This document shows, one piece after another, positions 11,876-26,264 of a stretch of 64,000 nucleotides of DNA (positions are counted from its first letter, which is position 1; each line of letters starts with the position of its first letter). A program made the position numbers and the translations under genes. Location of the stretch: positions 41,846,775-41,910,774 of the forward strand of contig LS997567.1 in assembly GCA_000469685.2 (NCBI GenBank), written 5' to 3'. The notes under the pieces were generated by a model, which was not told the DNA's origin, did not search any database, and saw only the letters and a program-made list of their open reading frames with translations. The stretch comes from Haemonchus contortus. Lineage: Eukaryota > Nematoda > Chromadorea > Rhabditida > Trichostrongylidae.

Positions 11876-14155
11876 TTTCGATAACCTGCAGCTTTGTGAA
11901 ATATCCTTGTCATATTGAGTCCAAGCAGTATTTGAGGGTACCAGTAAGTCTACGTTGATAAGCGACACATAAATGAACTGAGTACCGAGACCGTGTCCGC
12001 TGCAGAGGTAGCTGGACCAAAGCGCTTAGATGCCTGTTTTAATATGTGTTGAGAGGGGAGGCTTGCGAATGTGGTCCCTGTGAGGTCGATTTTTTAAAAT
12101 ATTTTCCCTTACAACATCTATATTGAACTTCCATTTGCTTGCGCTTAAATAGATCTGTGAGGGGATTCAACTTGGGTGCAATCTATTCAAGCAAGCATTA
12201 TTCTATCACATCTCATGCATGACCGATTCCTTTGTGGAGTCGTTTTTGCTCTTTGTCATGATTATTTTTCGATTTGTGCCAAGAACGCATCAAACCAATG
12301 TGATTCAAAACAACGGAACGACTCAGACCTGAACGGAATGAGAAAACATGAATTGTTTCCTGATTGGGAGCAATGTAGCCTTATTTGTAGGTTGTTGTTG
12401 TGCTTGAAGGCGAATACTCATTGGTAACCAAGAGTTATTCAAGAGTCATAATATTGTTAATTAACTAGATGTACTGCTCGAATGAGAGGAAAGAGTTCAT
12501 GATCAGGGACGAAGATGCTGGTAGGTGCTTCATCTGCCATGCTCATCAACAGGCAACCAGTCACTTTCCAGAATGAGATATGTCAGTGTGGAGGGAGGGT
12601 GGGATGGGGGGGGGGGGGGGGGAATGACTACTTAACCACACACCTCAAAACAAAGAGGGGAAGGTAATGCTTCAAGGTCATCAATCTAGGAAGTTCAAGA
12701 GGCGTTCCATCAGGTTTGGAGCATGCTCATGTACAGACTTAGAATCGGTCTCTTCTAATCAGGATGTAGTTTGGCTGGACGATCTGCAGGGCCGCGAAGG
12801 ACTGTCAAGTCTCGATAAGAATGGCACCAGCCCATCACTAGATTGGAAACGAACTTTGTAGGCATACATATAACTAATTCACCTATGAAGGGATTCCCGG
12901 AACGTGTCTTAACTGGGAACCGATTTCTTGCCCATCACTTCACAATGCTCTTGGCTTATGCTTTTAAAAGTCTGTATATACCACGGATGTTGCCTGTCAT
13001 GGTAGTCTACGAAGGTTTTACGACGTATTTCTCGTCGAGAACGAACCCATTTAACCATGACTCCTAAAATCTGAAATCTTGAATATCTGCCTAGCCCTGT
13101 CCCTAGAATTCCTCCTTTTGATTAGCTGTCATCTGCTCGATACAGCACGATCTAGAAGGCTGGCCGATTACGAAAAATTCGGAAATTTGGGTGCTTAATT
13201 GCTTGGTACGAAAACAATGAAATGTTCTTTCTCCGAAATTCAACTTATTCCTACGTAACAGGCGAATTTCAATTTTGACTTTGAAAGGAAATGGTTTGAT
13301 TTAAGTATGTTGTGCTGAGTTGTTTGTTTTAACGTTCGGAAAATACCAAAAGAATTTCATTTTCAATGCAACACCCTTATATTTCAATCCATATTTTATT
13401 CGACAGCTTCCGGCGGCACGCTTTCACCAGCAGAGGTGAAAAATCGTTTGGACTCTCATTCATATTTGATCTTCTCGAAGAAGACTGAACAGGCAACATC
13501 CTAAAAGCTACCCTGAAGTGTTTTCTCATTCTGATGGACTTCCCCTTCTACTTCATTTCTTCATTCGCTTCAAAGTCCCTTATGCCCTCGAGTGAGGTGC
13601 TGAAGTTCTTTGCTAAGTAGGTTCTGCTTGCTCTCTTTAACACATCTACTGGGGAGTCCTTATGTTTTTGATGCTTCTAATTTTTTCTGTTGTTTTGTGT
13701 CACGGCTCATTTTATTTATTAATTTACTTTATATATTTCACTAGTATGAGAAACCAGTGGCGCGATCGAGAAAAAAAGCGGAATTGTAGCACTGACGAAT
13801 GGGGTTTTGAACATCTTAAAAATTCCTTTCAAAAAGGCATACGCTCCAATTCACTCTGCTTAAAATACAAATATTCAATCATAAACAGGAGGGAACTTAT
13901 GAATGTATACATGAATTCGTTACCAGACGAACTCGATCCTTAAGCTACTTCTAGAGCAGAATTCACCCCGCCTGACTAGCACCCTAAGGCCTAAGCAAGT
14001 AAAACTGTCTTAATGGTTGCTTACTACTATTTCTGCCGCATATCACAGATGGCACTTCGTTTGTACATTGCAGTGTTCCAATGCAGCGCATTGTATATTT
14101 GATGGTACTTTCTGATACTGTGCATAGTGAATATTATCGGAGACGGGCAATAGGG
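11876..14155. other. Gene-less stretch with a G17 tract
   Basis: Apart from the G run at 12606-12622, only unsupported frames are seen. A 64-codon frame at 12667-12861 is moderately protein-like but isolated. Confidence 0.5.
12606..12622 (+). repeat. G homopolymer, 17 bases
   Basis: An uninterrupted G17 run. It is one of four monoG/monoC tracts in the window. Confidence 0.97.
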
Positions 14156-14664
14156 GTGTGGTGCGTTAGGAACGAAATGGTCGCGTCGCGGTGAGAGGGG
14201 CGTCGCGCTCGGAGGAATGTAGCAGGATGCAGCAGCAAGTAAGAAATACAGGAACGAAAGAACTAGCGGTAATATAATGCCTAAGATAATGATCGCATAT
14301 CGATTGAGTTGTATGAAGACCGCTAGAGCTGTAATATAACGGCGATTGAGTGGTCCGCGACAGCCGCGTGCGGCGAATCGATTACCCAAAATCGTTCCTA
14401 ACGCCCTATCCCCGGGCAGTAGAGTCGGTCTTGTGTAGTCGATTCGTCGCACGCGGCTGTCGCGGACCATTCGCTTCGTCGTTATTACAGCTCTAGCGTT
14501 CCTCATACAGCTCAATCGATATGCGGTCATTATTATCGGCATGATTCCACTGTTAGTTCTTTTGTTCCTGTATTTCTTACCTGCCGCTGCATTCTGCTAC
14601 ATTCCTTCGCACGCGGCGTCTCTCTCTCCGCGACGCGACAATTTCGATTCCTACTGCACCACAC
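14156..14664. mobile_element. Foldback element with about 226-bp inverted arms
   Basis: Left arm 14156-14381 and right arm 14439-14664 are diverged inverted copies around a 57-bp spacer. The inner ends are the best conserved (GTCCGCGACAGCCGCGTGCG against its complement). The arms are richer in CG dinucleotides than the surroundings. The 171-residue frame on the minus strand (14027-14542) is a product of this repeat, not a gene. Terminal target duplications were not identified. Confidence 0.85.
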
Positions 14665-15346
14665 ACGAATTTTATGGTTGATATTCAGAATTTTAAGGAA
14701 TTGAAACTGCGATTTCTGGTAGATCTTTTACTTTTGTCGGCAGATTCTTGAAACATGAAAAAACAATGTAATTCATCTCGTGAATACATTATTTTTTCAT
14801 GTTTCAAGATTACATCCAAATGGCACTCTGCGCGAACAACTAGCGAAGCAAAACTGGAAAGCGGCCTGTGGCGAGACAACTAGTTAGAGATCGTAGCAAG
14901 GTGAAAGGGGTTTATGGCTTTCACTAATCGCTAATATTTTTGTGTTTCATCTATGCTCCACTTTCATCTATGCTGAAAGACTTTCAAAAAAGGTACTTCA
15001 CTCCCTGAACGAGGAACCTGACGAATGACAAAGCCTATAGTTTATTCAGTTACTTCATGTTCGGACAGAATAACAAGTTTGTTGTTGTTTTTCATGGTCA
15101 GAGTGTACTTTGTGCACCCTTGCATGCATATGAAACAGGACTATGATACTATAGGCATCCATGCAATTCGAGCATTATCCAGTAAGCATGAAGGGAGAGC
15201 CTCAGGATCAACAAGCGGGGTCAGGGAAGCCAGGGTAACATTTTTAAGAAAATCCTTGCCATACTTGGTAGAACAGCAAAATTTACATGTAGTATAACTG
15301 TCAAAGTATTTACTTAACAGTTCCACTTCTACAGTTCTTCTACCAG

Positions 15347-15600
15347 TTATTCGTTGACTTTACGAGCACTTCCATGCAACAGAGGGTCCGATGTCCTTTC
15401 GAAGGCTTTCAGTACACACCTCTGGAACCTACCCAGGACAGTCGTCCCGACCCTCTCTTCAATTCGTTTCAAAAAAGAATCCCTTTGAATACAAAAGTTT
15501 TCTAGGCCTTTTTCTTCTATTATTTTCCGAAGTGGTTCCAGCATCGATTTATATCCGGTTTTTGTTTTGTAAGCATTCAAAATGAATTGTCGCTTCGAAA
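15347..15600 (-). CDS. Candidate terminal exon, unrecognised
   Basis: A minus-strand frame is open from a possible acceptor (ATTTCGAAG, about 15601) to a TAA at 15347. It has an amphipathic, charged composition: MLEPLRKIIEEKGLENF, FLKRIEERVG, RFQRCVLKAFERTSDPLL. This is more protein-like than neighbouring frames. No family is recognised and no partner exon was linked. Confidence 0.3.
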
Positions 15601-17973
15601 TAATTAATACAGTAGTGGAATATTTGAGTTAAATTTCACCTGTGTCACCTCATCACCTGTCGTCCAGTTGACCGTCGATTTCCTCGAACATTTTCATGCA
15701 TCATTTTCACGAATCAACTTTTAGCGTTAAATTCTATCCCTGAAGGCTCTAGAAATTGGCTGTAGGGCTCAAAGGTGAGGAGGTATTCAGTCGGATCCTG
15801 CAAAAAGACAAGACTTTCCGATTCAGTGCTCATCCTTTTCCTGGCATCAGGTCCGTCTTAAAGTCTCAGGGGAAGTGATTGGCCGAGTCGCACTCTCCCC
15901 ATTAGGACTAGTACAACACAGTGCTAATAATTTACCTTGTCACGCTCCACTTTAATTCGGCTCGAATGCATTTGCGTTAATGTTGAATCAGTTCATAATT
16001 TAGAATTATTATAAATTATTATTATGAAATTATTATCTATAATTTTTAGCCGACTTACTAAGACTTGAGCAGTAGGTGTTTGGAAGTATATTACAAAATC
16101 AAGGTTTTGGTAATGCTGAGCCTATAATTAACGTAGTAGGCCTATTCCATTTTCCAGGGCGCAGGTACACATGTGAACTTCCTGTACTGGGCCATCCTTT
16201 TCAATCGGCTTTGTGAGTTTATAGCAAATATCATAGAATTAGTTGAAATAATTTTTGTGCAGCAGCTGTTTGGATTGTAAACAAATGCAACTCTTAGGAA
16301 TTAAAGAAAAAGTCAAAATCATGTTCTTTGGCCATTGAACCTCTCCATGTTTACCTCATATTTCAACAGAGTCACCTTCATTAGTGAGCGTTAAGAAATC
16401 AAACTCAATCAAGGTGGATTCAAATTGGCTCTACGGACAACTGCAATTCAGACCTTTCTCTTTATGAGGGTGTGTTGTCGACTCTATGCAAACTACTCGT
16501 AAACTTCCCTTTTTAGCCTACTTTTTATGCTGAATGTTGATCCATTTACTGCAATTAATCTGGTATCACCTAGAAAACTCCTTTTTTGCTTCAGTTGATA
16601 ATTCTGAATTTCAATAGTTATAGTTATAGTTATTTTATACGGCAAATAACCTTTGGACGTCTTGAAAACTTTTTTCGAGGGAGGGATAAGAAAGGTTCAG
16701 GAAGCAGCGTCAGAGTTCAAAATCCCGCCATACTACTTCATTCCCTTGTGATCCGACGTGATTTCAGGGAAGCTACTTGTCTGTTTACAATATGTTTTTT
16801 AGATCAGGCTTTATTTTCCTATCGTCCCACAATAATTGATACAAATTAATAAGTCAAGATTAGTACTGTTGGAACTGCACAAAGCCATCTACTCGTAAAC
16901 ATAACTTTTAAACTTGTAGTACTGCAGAAGCGATGCGCCTATGAGCTCAGAGATATGTCACTATTTTCTTTTGTTTCTACCTCCACACTTAGTTTTTATT
17001 ACTTTTCTCCATTCTTTTGTGATCAATAGGTAACAACCTTCTCCTCGATTACCTATACTCCTTTCTGGCTGTCCATTCCACCTGCCTTCGTAAGAAGTAG
17101 ATATGCGAAGAAAACCCATAAAGTATTGTGAGATCAAAGTTCAGAACAGCAATGATAACTAGTTGAACAAGTAGGGTAAAATACAAGCCGAAATTCACAT
17201 CGGAAATCGCAAATCTTTCGAAGTTTTTGGTTGGCTCGGTTTTCAACGCTTACGAGCGTACCTTTGGGAGAACAGAATTTATTTTTAATACTCAAATGTG
17301 CCAAACGCAACATTTCATTTTCGGAAGTCTCGGTGGATTGCTCCTCTGCTGAGCATTCTTCTGATCAACCTCATGAATCGCCTACGCTCAAAAGCTTCTA
17401 CCAAGTTCCATCAGCATGTAGGCAAGAACCAAACCACCGCGCTTTTTCCGTTCCCCATACCTTCCTTTCCTTTAGATGATTATCTTTCTCCTAGTTGGCC
17501 GTCTAGCAAGTGTTGATATGCCTTCCCAGATAGGATCATAGGCTTCCATCAACTTTACTACTTAACATTATCTCACAGAATTCATGACAGACTCTGTGAG
17601 TGTCTAACTAATGGAAAGTAGTGAAATGTACTTTCAAGATGAGAAATGTACATGAATAATTGAAATTCTTCCCCTAATTGTGACAGTACTAGGAAAGTCT
17701 CATCAGAGTATTCCCTCTGATAGCTTGTCCTTTAGATCCACCACCATGGGAGCTTAGCAGTAGCGATTCCCGTGTAGTGCATTCTGCTAACTCGTCTGCT
17801 TTATTATCCGGCTAACGGCCGTCGCTTCCTGGTGGCAGCCCTCATGTGATATTGAAATCACGGATTATCAAGCGCTAATCGGCGCTGATAGATTCTCTCG
17901 TCGAAGTAGCTCCTCATCTTCCTATCGACGTAACCCACAATCCTTACGATGCCCTACCCCCTTCCCTCCCCCT

Positions 17974-17993
17974 CCCCCCCCCCCCCCCCCCCC
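17974..17993 (+). repeat. C homopolymer, 20 bases
   Basis: A C20 run preceded by further C-rich sequence (17948-17972). It reads as a G tract on the minus strand. Confidence 0.97.
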
Positions 17994-20900
17994 AAACACC
18001 CATTACCTTTTCCGCTTCTTCTCATTGCCTTAGGAGTATTCTCCCATAGTCCACTAACTTACTCTCAAGACTATCCTTAATATTTGGAGGGTAAATTTTT
18101 TCCCAGAGGCAGATTTTATGAAAGTACATGCACATCCCCTAACAACATGGGAGCCAAAATCGAACAATCACAAAGTTCAAATCCCTTTATAAATTCGTAT
18201 TGCTGTAGGATAATAAATAAATCTAATATAATATACGAGTGGAAAAACGAAGTCTTCATTGATTAACCTGAAGTATTCGTTCGGTATGGCATAATTCTTA
18301 GTCATCCCATCGATTTTTCGTTATGAGTTCATTATCTGGGCGATGATAAATCCGCTCAATACTACACTAATTGCATGGGCGATATGAATAGCCGCACAGT
18401 TTGAACGTTCTTTACATTCGGGGTTCAAATTATACTTATTCTTAGCAGCAGGTCTACCTGAGCAGAGGGGTCAGTGACAATCTGCACTATCAAACTTCCA
18501 GTTTCCGTCCAATTTATAGGGCTTCCCGTACTTATGAAGCAAGACGTGGGTTTTCAGACTTATTTAGATCACCCACAGCCCAATTTATCAGAGATGGAGG
18601 TCTTGACTGATCGGAGAAGGAGGAAAAAGAGGAATGGGCAGACAAGGGAGAGAGGGCAACCAAAAGACACGTTCCAAAGGGCCATGCAAGTTGCAACCAC
18701 CATCATGGCTTGAGCTGTGGCTTATTCCCTTTTGCCAGATTTTCTTGATCCAAGTACTGTCTGAGCCTAAGTCTACTTTGTATGGGATATGTTTAGCTAT
18801 GCTGCTGCTGTTTGATTGTTTGCCATTCCAGTCGCTAGCTCAGGACAAAAGACATTAATGTGGCTCTGGTCGAGGGTAATCATAACAAAGTGAAAACAGC
18901 AAGTTGGACTGTGGCCTACTCCTTACCTTTTTTGCTGAGGTTTATCTACTCAAGTAGGATGCCGTATGCGTGGGAAAATTATCAATTATTCGTGGGCTTG
19001 ACCATACCATATGAAGGCAGAGATCATTCGAGAAGGCCAACTTCTGGCGTCTTTCCTAAGTAGTGCTACAAGTTACTTGGTCGAGTTAGTCACATAAACG
19101 CATAATCACGTGGCATTGTTAATTTCTTTCAATCCTCAATCATAATACTATTACAGATTAATTATACTCCTTACTATATATAAAGCGCTCTGTCTGTCTG
19201 TCTGTTTGTACGGAAATTCGATATAACCTGAAGAAACACCTTTAGAAGTCGGGTCAAGTTTGGAATGGGTTGAGCATAGGGTAAGTGCAACAGAGCACAT
19301 GTGAGCTTAGCGGAGCTCCTAAGGGGCGGGCATGCACCGGAATTGGGCGAGGTCATGGGCGAATTCTTTTAAATAGGGCTCGTAATGATATAAAATAATA
19401 AAGTAATCATTTGGGCTCAACTGAAGAATCTTCATCTGCATGGGAAAAAGTATTTTGCCGGCTTTCTTTCGTCTTTCTACCCCTTCCTTCCCGCATAATT
19501 GCAATCGTGGGGTTACTCGGGAGGGTGACAAACATGGGTTTGGGTCTCCATCAGATGGTGATCCACCCAGATCCAGATGGTTACTTGACGTCTGGAGTCG
19601 TAGGTAGATTGGCTCAGGATGCTTGATATTGTTCCTTTGTTCCTAATTAAAGGGGCAACTGGTCAACGAACTGTAGTGGTGTTACTGCAACGAAAAGTTT
19701 TCCCACTTGTTTTGAAACATTTTCATACATCACTCTAATTACTACTTCTACTTCCGCTTATTCATAAAGCATCACTACCCAGTTATCAAAGCTATGAAGC
19801 TGTCCAATCTCGTCCGTCCCCAGTAAAAATCAAATAAATGCCGACAGTTGAATGACATCCTTCGAAAGGTTTCCTTCTTCTACGTCGTCAGTACCTTCTA
19901 GAATACTGGTTAAGTGGTAGTATACTGGTTTATTGGTAATCTAGTAAATTGGAAGCATTTACAAGTTTTGGCTTACTATATTAATACTTTTCAATGAATG
20001 TAGGACAATAGTACCGAGTTATTACTGTTCTTCGTTAACTGTTTGAACCAAAATTCTAGTATGGCCATACTACTAGGGGTACTACATACTCCATGCAAAG
20101 AACTTGTCCTTAACTTGTTATGATGGTCATAATAGTAATTAAGGTGGTCAAGTAATTTTCTTACAATTAGCTTGTAATAAGTTTCTTGGAATTCATTAGG
20201 CATGAAGGGAAGGGAACGTATTATGGATGGAAGACCTTCTCCGTTGTTTATACCACTTCCTTCTTCTGAGAGCGTTAATCTCACTCAGTCACGGGATTCG
20301 CTGGCTGTTAACGTCGACCTGCTTACGATCAGCTACGATGTTTTTCTTCCTCAAAAGCTGACATTTTTGCAACTTTTATTCTTAATTGCTTTAACATTTC
20401 AACCCTTTGTTACTACTACTTATGTATCGGAAATCCCAGCTTTTACTAGTAACAATAAGATACTCCTTGGGATTGGCGAAAACAACTTTGATGCTTGGGT
20501 TAGTATTGAGGATGTGACCGAATCTCCTTTACTGACTCTCCGCTTTCAACCGACGGGCTGAATCCATGACCGTTTGCCCATACAGAAACAATGAAGACCT
20601 TGGCCTATTTCCAGCATCTTTACGAGTGCGTCATGAGGCTCGATTTTTGTAGGAATAAATTTCTCGCTGGAAAAAGCTCAGGTTGGGGGTATAAGTCACC
20701 AAGGTGCTGAGGGAGCTAGGTTTTTCGGGAGAAAGCAGTAGGTTGAAGTTAGATGGGATAGGCGAAAGTAGTCCCAGAAAACGTGCATTACTATCGATTT
20801 CTTGCCGCTGATGTGATGAACACAAACTTGTGCAAGTAAAACGTGGACCTATTGGCCTCTTACTTGTGTTTTTGACGGAAATCAAGTGGTATCTCTTGGG

Positions 20901-22504
20901 AAATTTCTCTGTTATTTCTGTTTTGTTGTATTCATTAAGGCCTTCTCTATCCTGTGAACTAACTTTTTTATATTTGCATCTTTCCCACGGTTTCAATCTT
21001 GTTCTCGCTTGATGACTTTTTTTCAACGAAAAATTCCTCTTAACGTCTATGTCTTGGTTCATTCTCTTCCGCGAAATTCAATTCCAGTTCCCAAGTAGAA
21101 AATGCTTATTGATTATTCTCAATGTAATTTTAAATTCTACAGAATTGTTTTGCTCCTACAGGAGGGCCAGTATAGTCTCCACTGTTGACGTTTGAAAATT
21201 CCACATTCACATTCCTAAACGATCTGGGAATTCGCCCCTCGATCTTGATCGATTCCTAACTTTTAATTACTTACAAATGGAAAAGTTTTTCTCTGGGAAG
21301 GTAATTCCCTTCGTTTCTGTCGTCTACTTCCTGTACTACATGTTTGTTGGCAATTTTACCACTTAGTAACGCTTACGAGTTCTAATTTATTAGTACTCTT
21401 CATTAGTGTGTGTGTGGGCTGTTCGTACTGGGCGATAATCTCGACCGACCCACGGTTGTCGTCAATTATTCAACGGGCTCAGTGGGAATGGCGGTGCTCC
21501 CTCCCCTCTCAACATGAATGCTTTTTTCGTGCCTACCTGTTACTAACTTCGTCCTTACTTTTTGTCATTCCAAAGTTAAAGTTGGGAAAGATGCTCTCGA
21601 AGACCACTTCACTAAGGACTTTTGGTAATTTTTACACCCAGAATTTTTTTTGTATCTTGGGAAGCTAGGCAGTTATAGACATAGCCATGTGATTTCTCGA
21701 TGAATAAAAACGGCGTCAGTCATGTTGGATCTGAATTGCATTAACGGATTGCTATAAGCTTCTCATCTATTCCTTAGCTACAGGCTTCGGAATCCCATCT
21801 CATACCGGAAAACACCTCATAGTATTAGACGTTGCCGTTAGACGTGTCACACACCCCACCACCACAAAAACATCCTGCTCAGCTCCCTCACTATACTCTT
21901 ACTAGTAAGTCCTGTTCAATAAAAATTCTAACCTTTTCATGAGTTTGTACTCTGAGTGTTAGAAGTGGCCGAAGAACCTTCAAAACAGTTCCAACCTGTT
22001 TGTTACGCTGGATGTGGTCCACATTTCCGATGAATTTCCTCGCCTATAGATTCCACCTTTAGGATGGAGTCTAAGAAACAGTAATCTGACTGGCTCAATT
22101 ATAGCTTTCTTCAGCGGCTGTATGGCATTGTTTTTAAGAAGGCTCCCATCCTACTAATCATACCATTTGTATTCAGAAGGGAACAATTTCGAATCGATCC
22201 CTCCCAATCGTGCTTCAACGAAAACATTATAGCTTTTCTTTCTATTCTGGTTATTACTTAACGGCTGTGTTTTGTATGGAATTCTTGCAAAATGTCTGCA
22301 GTAAAATTGCTATGTAGCCCATTCATATTCTATCTTGAAAACGCTCTTTTCCTTGAATGGGAAGTAAATTCGTGGTGCTCATCGTCCCTGTGATTGGGCG
22401 AAACTTTGCCGGGCCAGTAGGACATCTACAATTTGACTTCGTTTTGTTGACTGCTGTTATTTTGCTGCAGTACACAATACGGTCTCTCACAAGGTTGGCG
22501 AGTT

Positions 22505-22605
22505 GTGGGCAAAACTTCGTCCGGGGAAGGACTCGAACTCCACAGCCTTAGTACAGGTTTGAGACCCGTCCGAGGCCAAAGTTTTCTCCATATCTCGCCA
22601 TTCTT
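22505..22605 (-). repeat. tRNA-like repeat, family B
   Basis: The minus strand reads GGAGTTCGAGTCCTTCC (B-box-like), next to a GGCCTCGG and AAAACTTTGGCC block shared with 38057-38140 and 53025-53090. It looks like a second, shorter tRNA-derived SINE family. Confidence 0.5.
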
Positions 22606-23143
22606 GTGAGGACCTTTTCACTTTTCAGAAACAATGATCGGCATCGTTCCCAGTAGCCCTTTCAAAAATGGTAGGATTTAGGGACTTCCATATCCATAAG
22701 GCCTCTATGATATACTCCTTTATTCGAGTTCGTGAATGCGTTCACCTGTCGTCAGCAAAAAATAGTAGCGATAAATAATTTATTCCCCGGATTTGTTCAT
22801 TACCAACCGAGGAACTTCTCTCTTTGCATAGATTACTAGAGTAACGCGGAACTAGTAAATGTCTACGTCAACAAGTATTTGCTGTGCCATCGAGTTGGAG
22901 GAGCACTGTACCATTTGGGATTAGTATTAGTTTCTGGCCCATTTATTTGAAAAATGGTATTTATTTAGTGGAAGCGCCTTGATTACGGTGTGATACTCTT
23001 TCCTTTTTCAAATGAAAAAGTCCCTCCCTCCAAGGAGAGTTTTATAGAAAAAATTTTATTGTTGGCATATCGAGCTCGTTGCTTTACCTTAAGTACCGTC
23101 CGCATAAACTATGGTTTATAGCCCACTACAATGGCATACTCCT

Positions 23144-23160
23144 CCCCCCCCCCCCCCCCC
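23144..23160 (+). repeat. C homopolymer, 17 bases
   Basis: A C17 run followed by a C-rich tail (TCCACCCCACTCCCC). Confidence 0.97.
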
Positions 23161-26100
23161 TCCACCCCACTCCCCTTCCATCTAGCTAGAATTGGTCTCC
23201 TTTTATTTCATCCAACGTCTCTCTCTCTCACCCTTATCGATTTTCTCTGCAACAGGGACATACAGGAAGTATAACCTGTCTTTTTTACTTTTTTCAACCG
23301 CTCCCTCTAGCACTCAATTACCACAAGAAAGGGTTCTTCCACAGTTCCGCTATACCCTAATCATGATGGCTTGGTCTGAAACATAGCCTCAACATCTTGG
23401 GTGTCTTTTCAGGCCCTAAAAATGTTGCAAACAATTGGAAATATTAGAATTAATTCATGTCGGATTACAATGGTCTTCGGGAGTTTATGTAGTACAGTAA
23501 GTGCAGGAGTTCGAACATCAAAGCTCTACATCTTCAGTCTATTTCAGTTTTCAATAAGAATTATGATTGCCAGGGCTCTGAGTGACATTCATAAAATCGC
23601 ATCGATTTCCTAGGTCTCCTTGAGAATTCCATTTCAGTTGCTTTGAGTAGCAGTACCATAATCGACTTGTTCTTACTCAAGCCGGAATTCTGACTTGTGT
23701 TTGATGTGTTTTCAAGATGGGCTTGAGCCGTTTTAAACTGACATAACTTCATTCGGCTCAAGTTTTGGTCCGTTGGTCTTCCTCAGAGCCTGAAGATAGA
23801 AAAGCCGGTTGAGAAATTGCTTTTTCCTGATGAATAAGCTTCATTTATACCGTAAACATGTCAAACGTCAAATTGGAAGTAAGTGTCGCTTTGTAGATTT
23901 TTGGAATGATTATTAGCGCAGATGTTTTGCAACGATGTGGCACAAACTTCAACGTACTGCAGTATGTTACTTGTTGTTTCCGTGACTTTGCAATCTAATA
24001 GTGATTGTTCAAGCCGAGTAACTATCAAGTATGCATCGTCGTTTCTAATTCGTGATAAACAACAAAGTCACATACCTATGCTAATGTCCACGGGATATTT
24101 GTCTCCCATGCCCATATTGAGGGAAATTAACTGGTAGCTATTTTACAAGAAACCACGAATTACTCTGTAAGGGAAGCTGTTCCAGTAGTAAAGGCAGTCT
24201 ATACTAGTTGTACGACTGACTTCTAGAATGTTCTCAGCAAAAGTAGGGAGGTTTTCCATGGGTTTCGAATGAGACTCAGAGTTGTAGTCAGCAAATTAAT
24301 GAATGTTTTCTGAGAAACTTCAGTGTTCCATTGGGGAATCCCGTCAAGCTGACGGCATTGTTGTTTCAGGCTAGTGATTGCGTGTTAAAAAAGTTTTGAG
24401 CAAGTTTTGTTTATCCGAAAGCTTATTAGACAAGCGGTATAAGGCACTCGACTCCCAATAAAGCATGTCTTCAAATGAACCTTCAATAGGGTTTACCAGT
24501 CTCACGCATTGAAACTTGGAAGTTCTTCTCATGGTCCTGAGAAAATGATTCTCGGAACCGTTCTGGGTTCCATAGTGCAATTACACCTAATAAGGTTTAA
24601 TTTTCCACAAGAAAGTCCACATTCCCATACTTCCGAAATAATCGAAACAGCTGAGGTGTGGCCTGAAATCAACTTTGATAGAGTAAGTTTGAACCTGCAG
24701 TTGGCAGACGGTCTTCATCGTGCATACTGCTTCACTTAACTGGTCTGATGGCAAATTATTACTGAAATGGGCTGTAATTTTTCCACATAAGATATTTATG
24801 TATAAGTATAATGTAAATTAATACGTTTTATATATGCATATATTGATTTTTCATTGCTTCTGCGATTAAGTACTTCCTTCCTTGTGAAATAGTTACCCTG
24901 TTGAGGCGCTAGAGTTAGCCTACCTCCAGGTAGACTACGAGTAAGCGGAGCATGAGCGATACCTTTGTTGCCCGTGCCTACAGCTTTCATGATAGAGACT
25001 CTTATACTGCTCTATTATTGGAAATCCCCTTTATTGAGCAGCCATCTCAGAAAAGGCCTTTCCAATGGCACCTGCTATACCAGTTATTTCTACCTATTAC
25101 CAATTGTAACCAGCATTTCTTACCCCTCACCTCCATCCCTCCCCTCCCAATAAAGGACGTCGGATTCTAGGAACTTCCCAACAGTGGTGATGCCCCATTT
25201 CTAAGGGAGTGGTCTGTCTGATTTAGGTACCATTAGGTAAAGTAATATGAAAGTAGTGAGCCCTATCCTAGTTCACTTCCGAAAGCCTCCCGTGAGAATA
25301 GAAGAGCAAATAGTTCCTTATATGAACCCACATCTTTTTTTACTTGATTACTATTGAGAGTATTACCAGTCTGTTGCAAATAAGGCGGTAACGCTTCAGT
25401 CTTGTGTCTCGGAACTCCGTAGTGTTCACAAGTCACTGCCTACCCTTGAAGATGCTCAAAATTTTCTGTTCAATTGAATTTTCAAAGCCATACTTGCTTT
25501 CTAACATTTAATTGCCGTTCCCCGTAGCTCAAGAAATGCAGAAATGGGTTATCATTAAAAGTAAATGAATACCTACAAGCTGATGTTAAGTGGATTATAG
25601 TAGTAACATAGTAAACGAACACAGTAATCACCTAATGCCATGGTGCAATGTGAAAACCATTTGGCACCAACCCATTTCTGCTGCCAAACGATCTTTCATA
25701 AGCACGCAGTAAACCAGTAATGCTTGGCAGTAACCAAAAAGTCTCTAAATCTTTGTGCGGCAGTAATAGGATTTGCTGGGCTTAGTATTTTGATCAGGGA
25801 TAAAATAAGTTCATGAATAATTTGTCAAGTTGAAAAATTGAAAATGTCAGAATAAAAGTCAAAGATAAACTTAGCACTACGCCGGCCACAGCGGTAAGAT
25901 ACTACCGAATATTCTTAACCAGTTAACTATACCTAGTAAGGCGGTCGAAAAGGAAGATTTATAGATTTGGTTTGATAAATCAAAAGTAACTTCACGCTCG
26001 AGTATTATTTATCAGTAATTTATTAACTCTGAAACCTGTGATCACCCCATTTTACTGCGTGAAGAGTACGGAAATCGGAAATCCCTACTCGCTCAGATTA

Positions 26101-26264
26101 ACTTCATTGATCTTTCGAAAAGTTCATGATGCTCCCATGGTGTTCACGATTTTGAACGAATTGAAATTATAAGAAATTTCCCGAAATTAAATATTCAGCG
26201 AAAGGATATTACAAGGAAAACTTTTCGGGTTTTCGGCTACGTTTTTACGTGATCTGCAGTTTCT

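Noticed and set aside
14027..14542. 171-residue minus-strand frame as a gene
   Set aside because: It overlaps the inverted arms of the foldback element and has no domain or splice context.
17049..17246. Hydrophobic minus-strand frame with a GTAATC donor-like end
   Set aside because: Could be a transmembrane exon, but no acceptor or partner exon was found.
19165..19215. Helitron-like 5' end (TATATATAAAGCGCTCTGTC)
   Set aside because: No CTRR hairpin end or Rep/helicase sequence was found nearby. Too weak to call.
20202..20561. 119-residue plus-strand frame
   Set aside because: A hydrophobic stretch in the middle is explained by T-rich DNA. No family features.
20631..21062. 143-residue minus-strand frame
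   Set aside because: Longest frame outside repeats, but low-complexity polar composition, no recognised motif, an overlapping frame on the other strand, and no splice support. Probably chance.
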